Below, one piece after another: positions 7,798 through 16,926 of a stretch of 64,000 nucleotides of DNA. The position numbers were made by a program, and so were the translations under genes. The notes beneath the pieces are model-generated. The model did no database searches. It was not told the origin of the DNA and saw nothing but the letters and a program-made list of their open reading frames with translations. Location: NCBI GenBank assembly GCA_963800065.1, contig CAWCZO010000009.1, forward strand, positions 310,001 to 374,000, read 5' to 3'. The first letter of the stretch is position 1. The number at the start of each line of letters is the position of its first letter. This DNA is from CAWJFJ01 sp963800065. GTDB lineage: Bacteria > Actinomycetota > Acidimicrobiia > Acidimicrobiales > UBA8190.

Positions 7798-9017
7798 GCC
7801 AGACCGACCAGTGCGTCATAACGACTCAGGTCGGCCACCGGCACCACCACATCGCCGACGGTGAGCTGGCGGGCGGCCGTGCGCTGCAGGCGAAGGGCCC
7901 GGGCATGGGCCGGGTCGAGCACGACGTCGGCCGGCACGTAGGAACGCTGGTGATGGGCGATGACCTCTCCTTCCAAGTGGACCGAGACGTCGGTGAGCGA
8001 CAACCGCACCTGGACTCGTCGACCCGACAGCCCCGGCGGCACGGAGTAGTCGACATCGACCACTCTGACGAAGCCGTCCTTCATGACCCGCACCTCGAGA
8101 CGGCTGTCGATGTCGGGAAGCGGATCGGGAAGGGCACGCAGATAGCCCTTCTCCACCCGCCAGGCGTCTTTCACCTTGGCCCCGATCCGGCGGTGGTGAC
8201 GTTCGAAGGCCACGGTGGTGGCCCAGTCGTCGTGTTGGTCCTGGAGATCGTCCAGGGACCCGAAGTGCCGCAGGGGCAGGAACGAGGTCTGGAGATAGCC
8301 GACGGTGCGTTCGTCCTGGCCCTTGCCCTCGGGGAACCGGGGCCGCAGGACCACGGGCTGGAGAAGAAGCGCTCCGAACAATGCGGCCACCGGGTCGGTG
8401 AGCTTCGCCCGGCCCCCGTGGCGTCCGCCCACGATGCAGCTCTCGTTGTCGGTCACCGCCTTCTCCGGCACCCCGCCCAAACGTTCGAAGCAGCCGACCA
8501 CGGCCGCACAGAACTCGGCTGTGGTGCGCCCGAAGGTGAAGACGGTCGAGTGGGCGGCCGAGTGCGGCAGCGTGGTCACGAGGCCGAAGGCCTCCCGCCC
8601 CGCCCCCTTGCCGACGGGGATGTCGACGCCGGTGTGCCACCAGTCGAGCTGGGCGATCTCGCCCGGCAGATAGCTGGTGCGCTGATAGCTCTTGGCCGCC
8701 CGCAAGACTGGGCGGAGCTTGGCCACCCGCTGCTTCAGCACCGTGATGCCACCGGTGTAGCCGAGGGGGCGCAGCCGCTCCAGGATCACCGTGGCCGGGG
8801 CCCGAGGGTTCTCCTCGAGCATGGCCACGATGTCGTCCATGTGGGCGTCGAGGGCGGAACCCGCCCCAGTCCGCTCATAGCGGGGTGGCTCTTGGAGCCC
8901 CAGGAGCCTGTCGACGGTGTTGCGGCTCATGTGGAGCTTCTCGGCGATCGCCGTCTTTGACCAGCTCTCGCGGTGGAAAAGGCGATGGACCTCGGCCCAA
9001 TCCTGCACGTTGTACAC
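7794..9017 (-). CDS. istA: IS21 transposase IstA
   Basis: A 407-residue DDE transposase. The N-terminal HTH (WSKTAIAEKLHMSRNTVDRLL) binds the end repeats. The catalytic core shows D in IAQLDWW, D in AVTDNES and E in GQDERTVGYL. A Mu-type C-terminal beta domain follows (YSVPPGLSGRRVQVRL). It starts 111 bases inside the right end and runs into istB with a 4-base overlap. No frameshift or stop is seen. Confidence 0.95.
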   Translation of the reverse strand: MYNVQDWAEVHRLFHRESWSKTAIAEKLHMSRNTVDRLLGLQEPPRYERTGAGSALDAHMDDIVAMLEENPRAPATVILERLRPLGYTGGITVLKQRVAKLRPVLRAAKSYQRTSYLPGEIAQLDWWHTGVDIPVGKGAGREAFGLVTTLPHSAAHSTVFTFGRTTAEFCAAVVGCFERLGGVPEKAVTDNESCIVGGRHGGRAKLTDPVAALFGALLLQPVVLRPRFPEGKGQDERTVGYLQTSFLPLRHFGSLDDLQDQHDDWATTVAFERHHRRIGAKVKDAWRVEKGYLRALPDPLPDIDSRLEVRVMKDGFVRVVDVDYSVPPGLSGRRVQVRLSLTDVSVHLEGEVIAHHQRSYVPADVVLDPAHARALRLQRTAARQLTVGDVVVPVADLSRYDALVGLA

Positions 9018-9077
9018 CTTTCCTCCTCGGGTCGGCGTGACTCGAGGATCGATCGATCACTGCACGTGATGGTGGAT

Positions 9078-9128
9078 CGCGCAGTTTTCGACCGGCGTCA
9101 GGTGCTCAGTATTGGACCGTCGTCGACA
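9078..9128 (-). repeat. IS21 right end with two transposase sites
   Basis: On the minus strand, an outer site carrying GACGGTCCAATACTG lies at 9105-9128 and an inner CGGTCGAAAACTGCGCG at 9078-9094. The outer copy has diverged from the left outer copy at several bases. Confidence 0.8.
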
Positions 9129-9245
9129 AGCGATGAACTGCGAAGGCGTATGTAGCGTCGATCTCGGGCCGCCGTGGCTGGGCCGCTAAGTCCGCCCCTT
9201 GGAGCGGATCGCACAGGGAATCGCCGGTTGTGCCAGGGTGAGTGG

Positions 9246-9632
9246 GTGATTTCGGTCTCATTGGACCCCAGCGGATTGCACGTCAGCCTGACGGGAACCG
9301 AACGGTTCCTTGGCTGGCCCGAACCAAACGAGGTCCTCGTGCCATCCAGCGTCATCGCCTCTGCGGTGTGCCATCTTGATTTCTCTTCCGTCCCCGATAT
9401 GAAGCAAATCTCCTGGAGTTTTGGACGGGGATTCCGAACCCTTCCGGTCGTGCCAGGCCACTGGGTGTTCGGTCGGCGTTGCATCAAGAGGGGGAGGTTC
9501 TACTTCGCACTGCGGGGCGCAGTCACTCCGGTCCTCGTAGTGGAGACGCACGATTGGGAGCTTGACGGCGTTGTCGTTTCGACGCCACAGGCGGCAGCAT
9601 TGGCGACGTCACTGGAGCCGACTACCGGGTAG
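9246..9632 (+). CDS. PH-like small conserved actinobacterial protein
   Basis: 128 residues from a GTG; a longer frame begins at 9174. It resembles a family of short bacterial PH-like-domain proteins from actinobacteria: an N-terminal beta segment (LHVSLTGTERFLGWP), a central basic G-rich segment (RTLPVVPGHWVFGRR), then VTPVLVVETHDWELDGVVVSTP. It is probably cytosolic or membrane-peripheral, with no catalytic residues seen. It is the first gene after the IS21 right end. The assignment rests on pattern memory and is moderate. Confidence 0.6.
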   Translation: MISVSLDPSGLHVSLTGTERFLGWPEPNEVLVPSSVIASAVCHLDFSSVPDMKQISWSFGRGFRTLPVVPGHWVFGRRCIKRGRFYFALRGAVTPVLVVETHDWELDGVVVSTPQAAALATSLEPTTG

Positions 9633-9846
9633 TGAATATTACCGGGCGCAGGGCGCCTTGGCAGCGTTCGACGCCACGTCCTGAGAAGGGCGCATATCGC
9701 CAGTTCCCGTGGGCCTCGGTACCCCCGAATCTGCGTTTCCTGACATCCCTCTGGGTGTTGCGTCCGACGCCGATCGGGAACGGTACTTCTCGGTGTCACC
9801 TTCCCACAATCAGCGGTTCTTCTTCCGGGAGGGCATCATAGGAACC

Positions 9847-10077
9847 ATGGATGGTGATGACGAGCGGCCACAAGGGCATGTTAGATGGATGAACGGCATG
9901 TCCGGGTCCATCATTGGGTTTGCGATTGGAGCTCTCTTCTTGGCAGGAGGAATCTACGGCTTTGCCGAGCATTCGACACCAAGGGTCTCGCAGGCGGTCG
10001 ATTGGCCCGATTGGCTCTGTACCGCTGGGCTCATAATCGGCGTGATCATTCTCGGCTTTTTCGTCATGAAACCATGA
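9847..10077 (+). CDS. Small two-helix membrane protein
   Basis: 76 residues from an ATG preceded by TAGGA. Two transmembrane helices (SIIGFAIGALFLAGGIYGF and LCTAGLIIGVIILGFFVM) are joined by a short polar loop, with an acidic N-terminus. No family was recognised. A longer open frame begins at 9709 but lacks a ribosome site and has shadow-like composition. Confidence 0.6.
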   Translation: MDGDDERPQGHVRWMNGMSGSIIGFAIGALFLAGGIYGFAEHSTPRVSQAVDWPDWLCTAGLIIGVIILGFFVMKP

Positions 10078-10529
10078 GGCACACGAGGGCAAGAAGCAGC
10101 CGAGAGGGACATACCGCGCCATAAGGCCCGTTCTGTGCGCCCTGACGGGGCAAGGGTTCCGACCGAATGACCGGCAGAGGCCACACCCGCCGCCGGGTGG
10201 CTCCGGAACGAGCCGGACCGACACTGGACTGACGGTTGGTCGGCCGGGAAAGCTGGCGCCCGCCGTTCGTATCCGGAGGCAACACCTCCACCTGTGGTCC
10301 TTTTGCGACACCTACCCTGGTGAAACCATGAAAGTGAGATCCGATCGCTCGGACACTTGAGTGTCGACTCTCAAACCATGATCGGGAACGTGGGCCGAAC
10401 TCGTTCACTCCCCGATGGGTGGAACGTGCGACTCCGCAAATGCAGACCTCGTTGCACGGTTAGCGCGCGCCCACAGCTTAGAACAGTGAAAAACTTCGAC
10501 CGAAATCTGCCCTTCGTCGCCATCGCATG
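10078..10529. other. Gene-free stretch
   Basis: No recognisable gene, repeat or RNA. Short frames on both strands have the Arg/Pro/Ser composition of chance reading. Confidence 0.4.
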
Positions 10530-10680
10530 CGGTGACTGCCCGGCGCATTGAGAGCATTCGGATCGGCTCCCAGCGCCAACAACGCATCGACGGTCTCGGG
10601 ATGTTCGCCTCTGTCTGCCCGGAATGGCGACCGACGACATCGGCCGTGTCGCCGAGCGTGTTTCTGCAGCTCATCGACGG
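10530..10680 (-). pseudogene. Ankyrin-repeat gene remnant
   Basis: The minus strand reads GEHPETVDALLALGADPNAL, a good match to the ankyrin repeat consensus (helix pair then LLxxGADPNA). Immediately upstream a different frame reads LGDTADVVGR. The two pieces look like neighbouring repeats separated by a frameshift. There is no start, and the frame ends shortly after in unrelated sequence, so only a fragment remains. Confidence 0.4.
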
Positions 10681-10845
10681 GTGCGCCGTCGATATAGCCC
10701 TGGCCGGTGTTCCCGATCGGCCCGAAGGTGCTTGGGACTCGTCCGTCAGGGCGCACCGCCGTCGGCCGGCGGGCCGCCAGCGATGAGATTAGGTGTCTGG
10801 CGCCGTCTTAAGGAACGATCGGTGACGACACGAGAGGAGGCCACG

Positions 10846-11511
10846 ATGCGCCTGACCCTGCACTCCTTCCTCACGCTTGACGGCGTGATCCAGGCACCGG
10901 GCGGCCCCGATGAGGACCGTGACGGTGGGTTTGCCTACGGCGGGTGGACGTTCCCCTACGCCGACGAGGCCTTCGCCGCCGCCATCGCCGGGTGGTTCCT
11001 TGAGGCCGGCGCCTTCCTCCTCGGCCGGCGGACATACGAGATCTTCGCCGCATACTGGCCAGGCGTGACCGAGCCCGGTCATCCCATCGGCGGACCACTC
11101 AACGCGCTCCCGAAGTACGTGGCGTCGCGGACGTTCCGGTCGGTCAACTGGCCAGGGTCGGTGATGCTGGGCGGGGATGTCGTCGCCGAGGTCCGGGGGC
11201 TCAAGGAGCAACCGGGCGGCGAGCTTCAGGTCCATGGAAGCGGGAGCCTGGTGCAGACGCTCATCGATAACGACCTGATTGACGAGTACCGCTTGTTGTG
11301 GTTCCCGGTGCATCTCGGTGGGGGGAAGCGTCTCTTCGGTGACGGCAGGATCCCGCGGGCTCTGAGGCTGACCGAGGTCCGCGAGTCGGGGACCGGTGTG
11401 GTGATGACGACCTATGAGCCTGACGGACCGGTGCGCCTCGGGTCGTTCACCGACGCGGACGCCGACAAACACATCGCGTCCGGCGGCGAGCCCCTGGCGA
11501 CCCGGGAGTAG
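10846..11511 (+). CDS. Dihydrofolate reductase-like (RibD C-terminal domain) protein
   Basis: 221 residues, ATG with GAGAGGAGG just upstream. It starts MRLTLHSFLTLDGVIQAPGG, the family's N-terminal signature, and continues with GAFLLGRRTYEIFAAYWP and LQVHGSGSLVQTLIDNDLIDEYRL, the NADPH-binding region of RibD_C proteins. Family members reduce pteridine- or pyrimidine-like substrates; the actual substrate is unknown. Cytosolic, monocistronic. The C-terminal 20 residues are extra and polar. Confidence 0.9.
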   Translation: MRLTLHSFLTLDGVIQAPGGPDEDRDGGFAYGGWTFPYADEAFAAAIAGWFLEAGAFLLGRRTYEIFAAYWPGVTEPGHPIGGPLNALPKYVASRTFRSVNWPGSVMLGGDVVAEVRGLKEQPGGELQVHGSGSLVQTLIDNDLIDEYRLLWFPVHLGGGKRLFGDGRIPRALRLTEVRESGTGVVMTTYEPDGPVRLGSFTDADADKHIASGGEPLATRE

Positions 11512-11668
11512 CGTCGATCCTCATTCAGCCGAGCCAATAGCGATCCAAATGGCCATCCCGCCGTCTTGACCTGGTCTCGCCCAACGAGAGGTGCATTCGG
11601 TCCCACTCCCACGTCGTCTCAGCGCCCATCCCAATCATGAACCATGGTGATATGAGCTCCGAACCCGG

Positions 11669-12649
11669 TCAGCCGCTCAGCAGAGTCGCTGCCTTCGCCC
11701 AGGCGGCTGACCGAGCCAGATCGCCGTCTGCCCCGAGGAAGCCCGTCCACCAGCCGCGGTCAGCGGCCCAGAGCCCGTGCTCGACGCCGCGGGCCACACA
11801 CCAAGCCGCGCTCCTCGCGGGGTCGAGGCCGGCCCCGTCGGCGACGAGCCGGGCACGATCGGCGAGATCGGACGGGTCTGGCACGACGACCGTCCAGTCG
11901 TCGCCAACCTGGGTCAGCAGCGGCCACGGGTCCCAGGCCAAGTCGCCATGGACCGGCTCGGGGTCGATCGCGAGCCATCCGTCTCGCCCTCCCGTTTCGG
12001 ACCTCGCCTCCAAGTGGCGGAGGATATTGCCCGGGTTGAAGTCGCCGTGCGCGAGCCCGCGGCGGGGGGACTCGCCGGGCAGAGTCCGAAGCAGGTCAAC
12101 GGCGTGGCGGCAGAGTCCGGTGTCTATCGGGATCGGCGCGGTAGGCAGTAGGCGCTCGACCCGTTCCGCGGCAGTCACCGCCAGCCCGTCCGCCACCCTG
12201 ACGAGATCCTGGAATGGTTCACCAGCGGGGACGGGAACGTTCGCCATCCGGCGGAGCAGCTCGGCGCCGATCGTGAGGTGCTCCACGAGCGGCAATCGTT
12301 CGTCGCGCAAAGTCGACCCGGGTCGCAGTCGGCGCAGCAGCAGCGCCGAGTCTTCCGCGTCCGCGGCGAGTAGCTCGACGGCGCCTGCACCGTGCCACGC
12401 ACCGAGCGCGGCGGCCTCGTCGCAGGTCTCCCGGCACGGGCGGGAGACCTTGACGACTACGTCCAGCCCGGCGGCCGTCTTAGCGGGCGCCGTCCAGGCA
12501 GCCATGCCCTCCTCAAAGGGTTCACCCAAGACGAGATCCCAGCGGTCGACAGCGCGGGTCACGCGTTCGGGAAGGGAGTCGAGCCACTCCTGTCCGACGT
12601 GGGTGGCGGAACAAACCTGACGCAATAGCGTCGGCATGGTGATGGGCAC
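11669..12649 (-). CDS. Aminoglycoside 6-phosphotransferase / hydroxyurea-resistance kinase family
   Basis: 326 residues. The kinase catalytic loop HGDFNPGN is at about 201-208 and the metal-binding segment AIDPEPVHGDLAWDP at about 227-241; an N-terminal KV in VVVKVSRP may position ATP. These match the APH(6)/StrB-like PF04655 family, which phosphorylates streptomycin-type drugs or hydroxyurea. Chromosomal actinobacterial homologues are common and need not confer resistance. The first start is GTG; an internal ATG four codons later is equally plausible. Convergent with the upstream reductase gene. Confidence 0.85.
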   Translation of the reverse strand: MPITMPTLLRQVCSATHVGQEWLDSLPERVTRAVDRWDLVLGEPFEEGMAAWTAPAKTAAGLDVVVKVSRPCRETCDEAAALGAWHGAGAVELLAADAEDSALLLRRLRPGSTLRDERLPLVEHLTIGAELLRRMANVPVPAGEPFQDLVRVADGLAVTAAERVERLLPTAPIPIDTGLCRHAVDLLRTLPGESPRRGLAHGDFNPGNILRHLEARSETGGRDGWLAIDPEPVHGDLAWDPWPLLTQVGDDWTVVVPDPSDLADRARLVADGAGLDPARSAAWCVARGVEHGLWAADRGWWTGFLGADGDLARSAAWAKAATLLSG

Positions 12650-12967
12650 CCAGCCATATTGTCATCCCGGGCCCACGCCGCTCGAGGTCCTCACCTTCAC
12701 CCGGCAGAGCCGGAGTATCCAGTACTCGGAGGGTACGGCCGAACCAAATGGCGGCCCATCCGGGATTGCTGACGCTGAGTGATTGCGCGCGGGTTCAGAT
12801 GTCGCGGTCTGTGGATTGCCAGGCTGCGAGCTGGTGAGACCGCTCTGGATCCGAGGGATCTCGCGCAGTCGGGGGGTGGATGCTGTGGGTGCTGCCCAGG
12901 GGACCGGGACCCGGGAATTCCGATCGGTCCCGCGAAGCCCAGGGGTCCCCGGTAGGTTCAGCCACTG
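12650..12967. other. Divergent intergenic stretch
   Basis: It lies between the divergent kinase and acetyltransferase genes and presumably holds both promoters. No operator-like palindrome was recognised. Confidence 0.4.
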
Positions 12968-13591
12968 ATGACTGGTTCAGGTGAAGGTCGAGAGCAGAAC
13001 CCGGTACGCAGAGCGTCAGCCGATGAGGCTGTGGCCCTGGCACGCCTGCTCACACGGGCCTTTATCGACGATCCGATCGAACGATGGTGCCTCGCGTGTG
13101 ACGATTTCAGTGGCTTGCTCGAACTCGAGTTCCTCACCGTGGTCGATCAGCTCGCCCCGAAGGGATGGCTGTGGGTCCTGGAGGACCTGTCAGGCGTCAG
13201 TGCCTGGATTCCCCCAGGTTGTGGTTATGAAGACGACCTCATTGACGCCGTCGTGAACCCGGTTCTCGCCGAGCACGGTGGGCGACCCACCCGCCTCATT
13301 CTCTTCTGGGAGTGGGTCGAGGAGCATCGCCCACGAGCACCCCATTGGTATGTCGATCTCGTAGCCAGCGACCCTGAGCAGCGAAGCACGGGGGTGGGAA
13401 GTCTCCTCCTGAGTCATGGCCTGGCGAAGATCGACGCCCTCGGTGATCCGACGTTCCTCGTCACCGGCAATCCCCGGACAGTGAAGTGGTATGAGCGCCA
13501 CGGATTCGCCGTCACGTCCAATGAAGATGCGCCAGACGGTGGACCTCAGGTGTGGTTCATGTTTCGACCAGCTCTCGCCAAGGTCCCTTAG
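12968..13591 (+). CDS. GNAT family N-acetyltransferase
   Basis: 207 residues. The acetyl-CoA loop is seen in WYVDLVASDPEQRSTGVGSLLLSHGL, and the C-terminal motif B in LVTGNPRTVKWYERHGFAVT. The N-terminus (ADEAVALARLLTRAFIDDP) is standard for small-molecule acetyltransferases. Start ATG, no strong SD. Substrate unknown. A complete copy with no frame disruption. Confidence 0.88.
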   Translation: MTGSGEGREQNPVRRASADEAVALARLLTRAFIDDPIERWCLACDDFSGLLELEFLTVVDQLAPKGWLWVLEDLSGVSAWIPPGCGYEDDLIDAVVNPVLAEHGGRPTRLILFWEWVEEHRPRAPHWYVDLVASDPEQRSTGVGSLLLSHGLAKIDALGDPTFLVTGNPRTVKWYERHGFAVTSNEDAPDGGPQVWFMFRPALAKVP

Positions 13592-13846
13592 GGTGACCAC
13601 AAATGCCGTTACCGACTGGGGTCCGGTTGGGTCTGGCGATGATGTCCGGGAGACCGGTAGTCGGGGTTCCCGCTTGGCTCGACGTGGATCTGTTCCCGCA
13701 GAAGTTGCCCGGACTTCGGGCACGGCGTCGCATGCCCACCACTCAGGATCGCTCTGTTCTCCTGGTCAGAGGATTACGCGACCCCTACGCCGTGAACTGC
13801 TCAGTCGGTCGGAGGCGGCCGTTGACTGTAGCTCCGAGGTGCCAAA

Positions 13847-14347
13847 ATGGGGGGCGTGCGGAGAGCGACGGTATGGCTGCTTGCTGGCTTTCTCATAGTC
13901 CCATGTGCCTCTTGCGGCACTGGATCAGCTGCCCCATCGTCTCCCGCCCCGCCAAGTGCAACGACCGTCACAGGTTTGCGAGCGGCCGCATTGGCTTGGT
14001 CTCGGGCATTCCTGACCGGGACCGTTTCGGATATTCGCAGCTTGGAGGGCACCGCCTGCCTCACGACGGGTAGCGCCACCGTCGAGGCCGAGGACCTTAG
14101 TGGTCTCCGAGGGGTAATGCAGGAGCACATTGGTGTTCCCCTCGACCACATCCGAGTCTTAGGAGTGCAAGTGCGTCAGGCCACTGCCACTTCTGGGCAG
14201 GCCGAAGTCGAATACGACCTGCCTGCGTCCGTCGTCGGAAACGACAACTGGGTGACCTACCAGGTCCAGAATGGGCATTGGAAGGAGACCAACTGCCACG
14301 CCCCCATTGGGGGGGAGTCACAGTCCGCCTCCGCCTCGATTCCATAA
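13847..14347 (+). CDS. Secreted lipoprotein-like protein of unknown function
   Basis: 166 residues. The N-terminus RRATVWLLAGFLIVPCASCG is a short signal with a weak lipobox (Cys about 23), followed by a Ser/Pro/Ala-rich linker (SAAPSSPAPPSATT). The mature domain (AAALAWSRAFLTGTVSDIRSL to WVTYQVQNGHWKETNC) resembles NTF2/SnoaL-like lipoprotein domains of actinobacteria. A GTG three codons in is an alternative start. A strong hairpin follows the stop. Confidence 0.65.
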   Translation: MGGVRRATVWLLAGFLIVPCASCGTGSAAPSSPAPPSATTVTGLRAAALAWSRAFLTGTVSDIRSLEGTACLTTGSATVEAEDLSGLRGVMQEHIGVPLDHIRVLGVQVRQATATSGQAEVEYDLPASVVGNDNWVTYQVQNGHWKETNCHAPIGGESQSASASIP

Positions 14348-14354
14348 GCGCATC

Positions 14355-14377
14355 GTCCGCCGACATCCCCGGCGGAC
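14355..14377 (+). terminator. Rho-independent-like terminator
   Basis: GTCCGCCG and CGGCGGAC form a perfect 8-bp stem around a 7-base loop, 7 bases after the lipoprotein stop. No T run follows, as is common in high-GC genomes. Confidence 0.55.
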
Positions 14378-14516
14378 AGACCGTGCTCCCCGGCAGGCTG
14401 GTTGTGCCAGCCCGGGTCCTCAGGCACTGATTCAGAGGCCCTGGGCCGCTTCCTCCGTCGTTCTCGCTCTGGCGGTCTCACCAAGGGATTACTCTGAAAG
14501 GCCAAGGAGGGTGATA

Positions 14517-14792
14517 ATGGCAGAAGACAGAGAGCTCGACGGGCGTCATCGGGCCACCGTGGAGAAGATCTTCAACCATCCGGTTAGTCACAACATCCAG
14601 TGGCACGACGTTTTGTCCCTTCTGCAGAGCTTGGCCGTGGTCACAGAGGAGCACGACGGCCGATACAAGGTGACCTTGGGATCTGAAACCGAGTCATTTG
14701 ACGCGCCGCGCCATCACGATATCGGCGAGCAGCAGGTGCTCGACCTGCGTCGGATGCTCAAGGGTGCCGGGATTACCCCAGAGTCGACATAA
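14517..14792 (+). CDS. HicA-like (dsRBD-fold) small protein
   Basis: 91 residues, ATG 6 bases after AAGGAGG. The layout (HRATVEKIFNHPVSHNIQW, DVLSLLQSLAVVTEEHDG, then DIGEQQVLDLRRMLKGAGI) matches actinobacterial HicA/YcfA-type proteins, an alpha-beta-beta-alpha RNA-binding fold. Classical HicA toxins carry a catalytic His; the His residues here (NHPVSHNIQWHD and PRHHD) are not in a clearly standard position. No hicB antitoxin gene lies next to it, so it may be a solitary, non-toxin member. Cytosolic. Confidence 0.6.
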   Translation: MAEDRELDGRHRATVEKIFNHPVSHNIQWHDVLSLLQSLAVVTEEHDGRYKVTLGSETESFDAPRHHDIGEQQVLDLRRMLKGAGITPEST

Positions 14793-14957
14793 CGAGAAGC
14801 CACAGAACCCATGGACCGGTGGGCGGAGCCCGCCGGGTCAGGCCGCTCGGTTCCCCTGGAGGAAGGACGAATCCCACGGTGAGCCATCGGTGGTGTTGAA
14901 CTCGGCGCAGCGCTACTCTTGTGCGCATGCCCAAATGCCGAGGTGGGGGGCTGATTC

Positions 14958-16866
14958 ATGGGCCGAATATAGGGTTCAGGCAGGGCGGCCGTTGCAGCCG
15001 GAATCGTCTCTGGATGCCTGATGACTGTCATGGCAGCCCATCCCGCCGAAGGGCGCCCTCTTAGCCAGTCTACCGCCTCCGCTTCTGAGTCACTGGCTCT
15101 CGCCGGGGGTCTGTCTCCCCCGGGTGCGCCCACCATTGACTCCCTCCAGCCAGGCGACAACGAACTGATCGTTTGGCTATCCACGAGCGGTTCGACGGCG
15201 ACAAGTGTCACCGCCAAATGTGGGCCCCGCAGCACGACCGTCGACGGTGCTGACCCAGGTGAGATTACGGTACTGGGACTCAAGAACGGCAAGAAGTATT
15301 CGTGTACCGCTTTCGCCACGAACGTCGCAGGCAAAGGCCCTAAATCTAACCGTCTTCGTGGGAGGCCGGGCCCGGTGGTTCCCGGAGTGCCGTCGATCAC
15401 GTCTGTGGTCTCCGGCAACGGCTCGCTTACGGTCACCTACGATGCCGCTCCTGGCTTCGGGTCAACGATCACCGGTTACACCGCCGCCTGTGGCTCGTCG
15501 TCCACCACCGTCGGTGGCTCGACTCTCGTGGCAACGGTGAATGGTCTCACCATCGATGGAAGCTACACGTGCACCCTCTATGCGACTGACTCGAAAGGAC
15601 ACGGACCGACCACTCAATGGGATGGGCTCGCCGGTCCGCCTCTAGCCCCCGATATCACGTCGGTTCTCTCTCAAGATGGACAACTGACGGTCGAGTTCGA
15701 CGCCGTGGCTGGCAACCCCACGAGCTACACCGCTTCGTGTGGGTCCCAATCGGCTACCGTCAATGGCGCCAATCTTGACTTCGGCGTGTGGGTCACGCTC
15801 ACGGGTCTCGCAGACGGCACTACGTACTCATGCTCGGCGTTTGCCACCAACGCGGCCGGAAGCGGGCCATCGTCAGCAGTGGACTCTGGAACCCCTGATC
15901 CTATTCCCAGTGCTCCGACCCCTTCAGCCGGAGGCTTCTTCGTTGCTGTCAGCTGTCCGAGCGCCTCGGAGTGCGTAGCTGTCGGAGCGGGTGACGGGGC
16001 CGGTTTGGTCGAAGTCTCATCGGATGGCGGCGAGACCTTCACCGATGAGCCCGTGCCGGTGGGAACGGACCAGCTGCAAGCCGTGACATGCTTCGACACC
16101 GAGCACTGCATCGCGGTGGGGGAGGCAACGACGTTGGTGACCACCGACGGTGGATCGACCTGGAGCCTGGAGTTCGCCGGGCCGAACCTGGCGGCTGTCA
16201 GTTGTATGAGCGACAACGTCTGTGTCGCTGGCGGCTATAAATCTTATAACCCTTCGGTCATGACATTCGACGGGGGGTCGACCTGGCAGCAATCGTCTAG
16301 CGGCGCCACCCAGCTGGTCGATCTCAGCTGTACCAGCACGATCTGTTCGGTCTCGGACCTCAGTTGCCGTATGCCTTGACTTCCACAGACGACGGAGCAA
16401 CGTGGCAGATGACATTGCTGCCGGACGACGTCGACGAGCTGCCCACCTCGGTCGCCTGTCTGCCTTCGACGACCACATGCATCATCATCGGCCAGAACGA
16501 CCCTTCGGAGTCGGCGGCTGCCTTCATTACGACCGACGGGGGTCAGACCTGGTCCAATATTTCCCCCACTTTCCCGCCCGGTCCGGGGACATGGGCACAG
16601 CCTCGTGCCCCACGTCTGACACGTGCTACGCGCTCGGATTCGGACAGACAGGTGCGAGTACTACCGACAGCGGTCAAACTTGGACGTCAATCGTCGGGCC
16701 TGCTGGCATTTCTCCCCCCTGGATCAAAGAAACCATCGCGGCACCTCAGACGATGTCTTGTCCATCAGCGTCCACCTGCGTCGTGGTGGGATTCGACTCG
16801 TCAGGTCCGGCGGCCGCATTTACAAACGACAGCGCAACGACCTGGACTCAGTCCACTGTTGGATAG
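14958..16866 (+). pseudogene. Fn3 / BNR-type repeat secreted protein, disrupted three times
   Basis: The likely original ATG at 14958 follows AGGTGGGGGG and reads MGRI, then a TAG, then GSGRAAVAAGIVSGCLMTVMAA, a signal peptide cut by an in-frame amber codon. The frame continues from an internal ATG at 15021 through three fibronectin-III domains (each ending YSCTAFATN-like) and Cys-loop/BNR repeats (SCPSASECVAVG, TTDGGSTW). Near 16360 the frame shifts by one base (on to LPYALTSTDDGATWQ). Near 16590 it shifts again (on to GTASCPTSDTCYALGFG), then runs to the stop at 16866. Each shift fits a one-base loss. An exported repeat protein in origin; now a pseudogene, unless the breaks are sequencing errors. 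Confidence 0.75.
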
Positions 16867-16926
16867 CAAAGGATTGTGCCCTCCAGCGACTTTTGTCGGT
16901 ACCACCGAGAAGAAGGGGGACGGGTG

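Larger units (their letters stand above)
6979..9128 (-). mobile_element. IS21-family insertion sequence, apparently intact
   Basis: A 2,150-bp element. The left end reads TGTCAACGACGGTCGAAAAC; the right end, reverse-complemented, reads TGTCGACGACGGTCCAATAC. Both begin with TG and are flanked by AGCGATG. Each end has a second internal binding site carrying CGGTCGAAAACTGCGCG (6988-7004 and 7013-7029 on the left; 9078-9094 on the right in reverse). The istA and istB genes overlap by GTGA and fill the element. Both proteins look complete, so this copy may be active. Confidence 0.93.

Noticed and set aside
13603..14073. Plus-strand frame between the GNAT and lipoprotein genes
   Set aside because: It overlaps the lipoprotein start in another frame and shows no family pattern.
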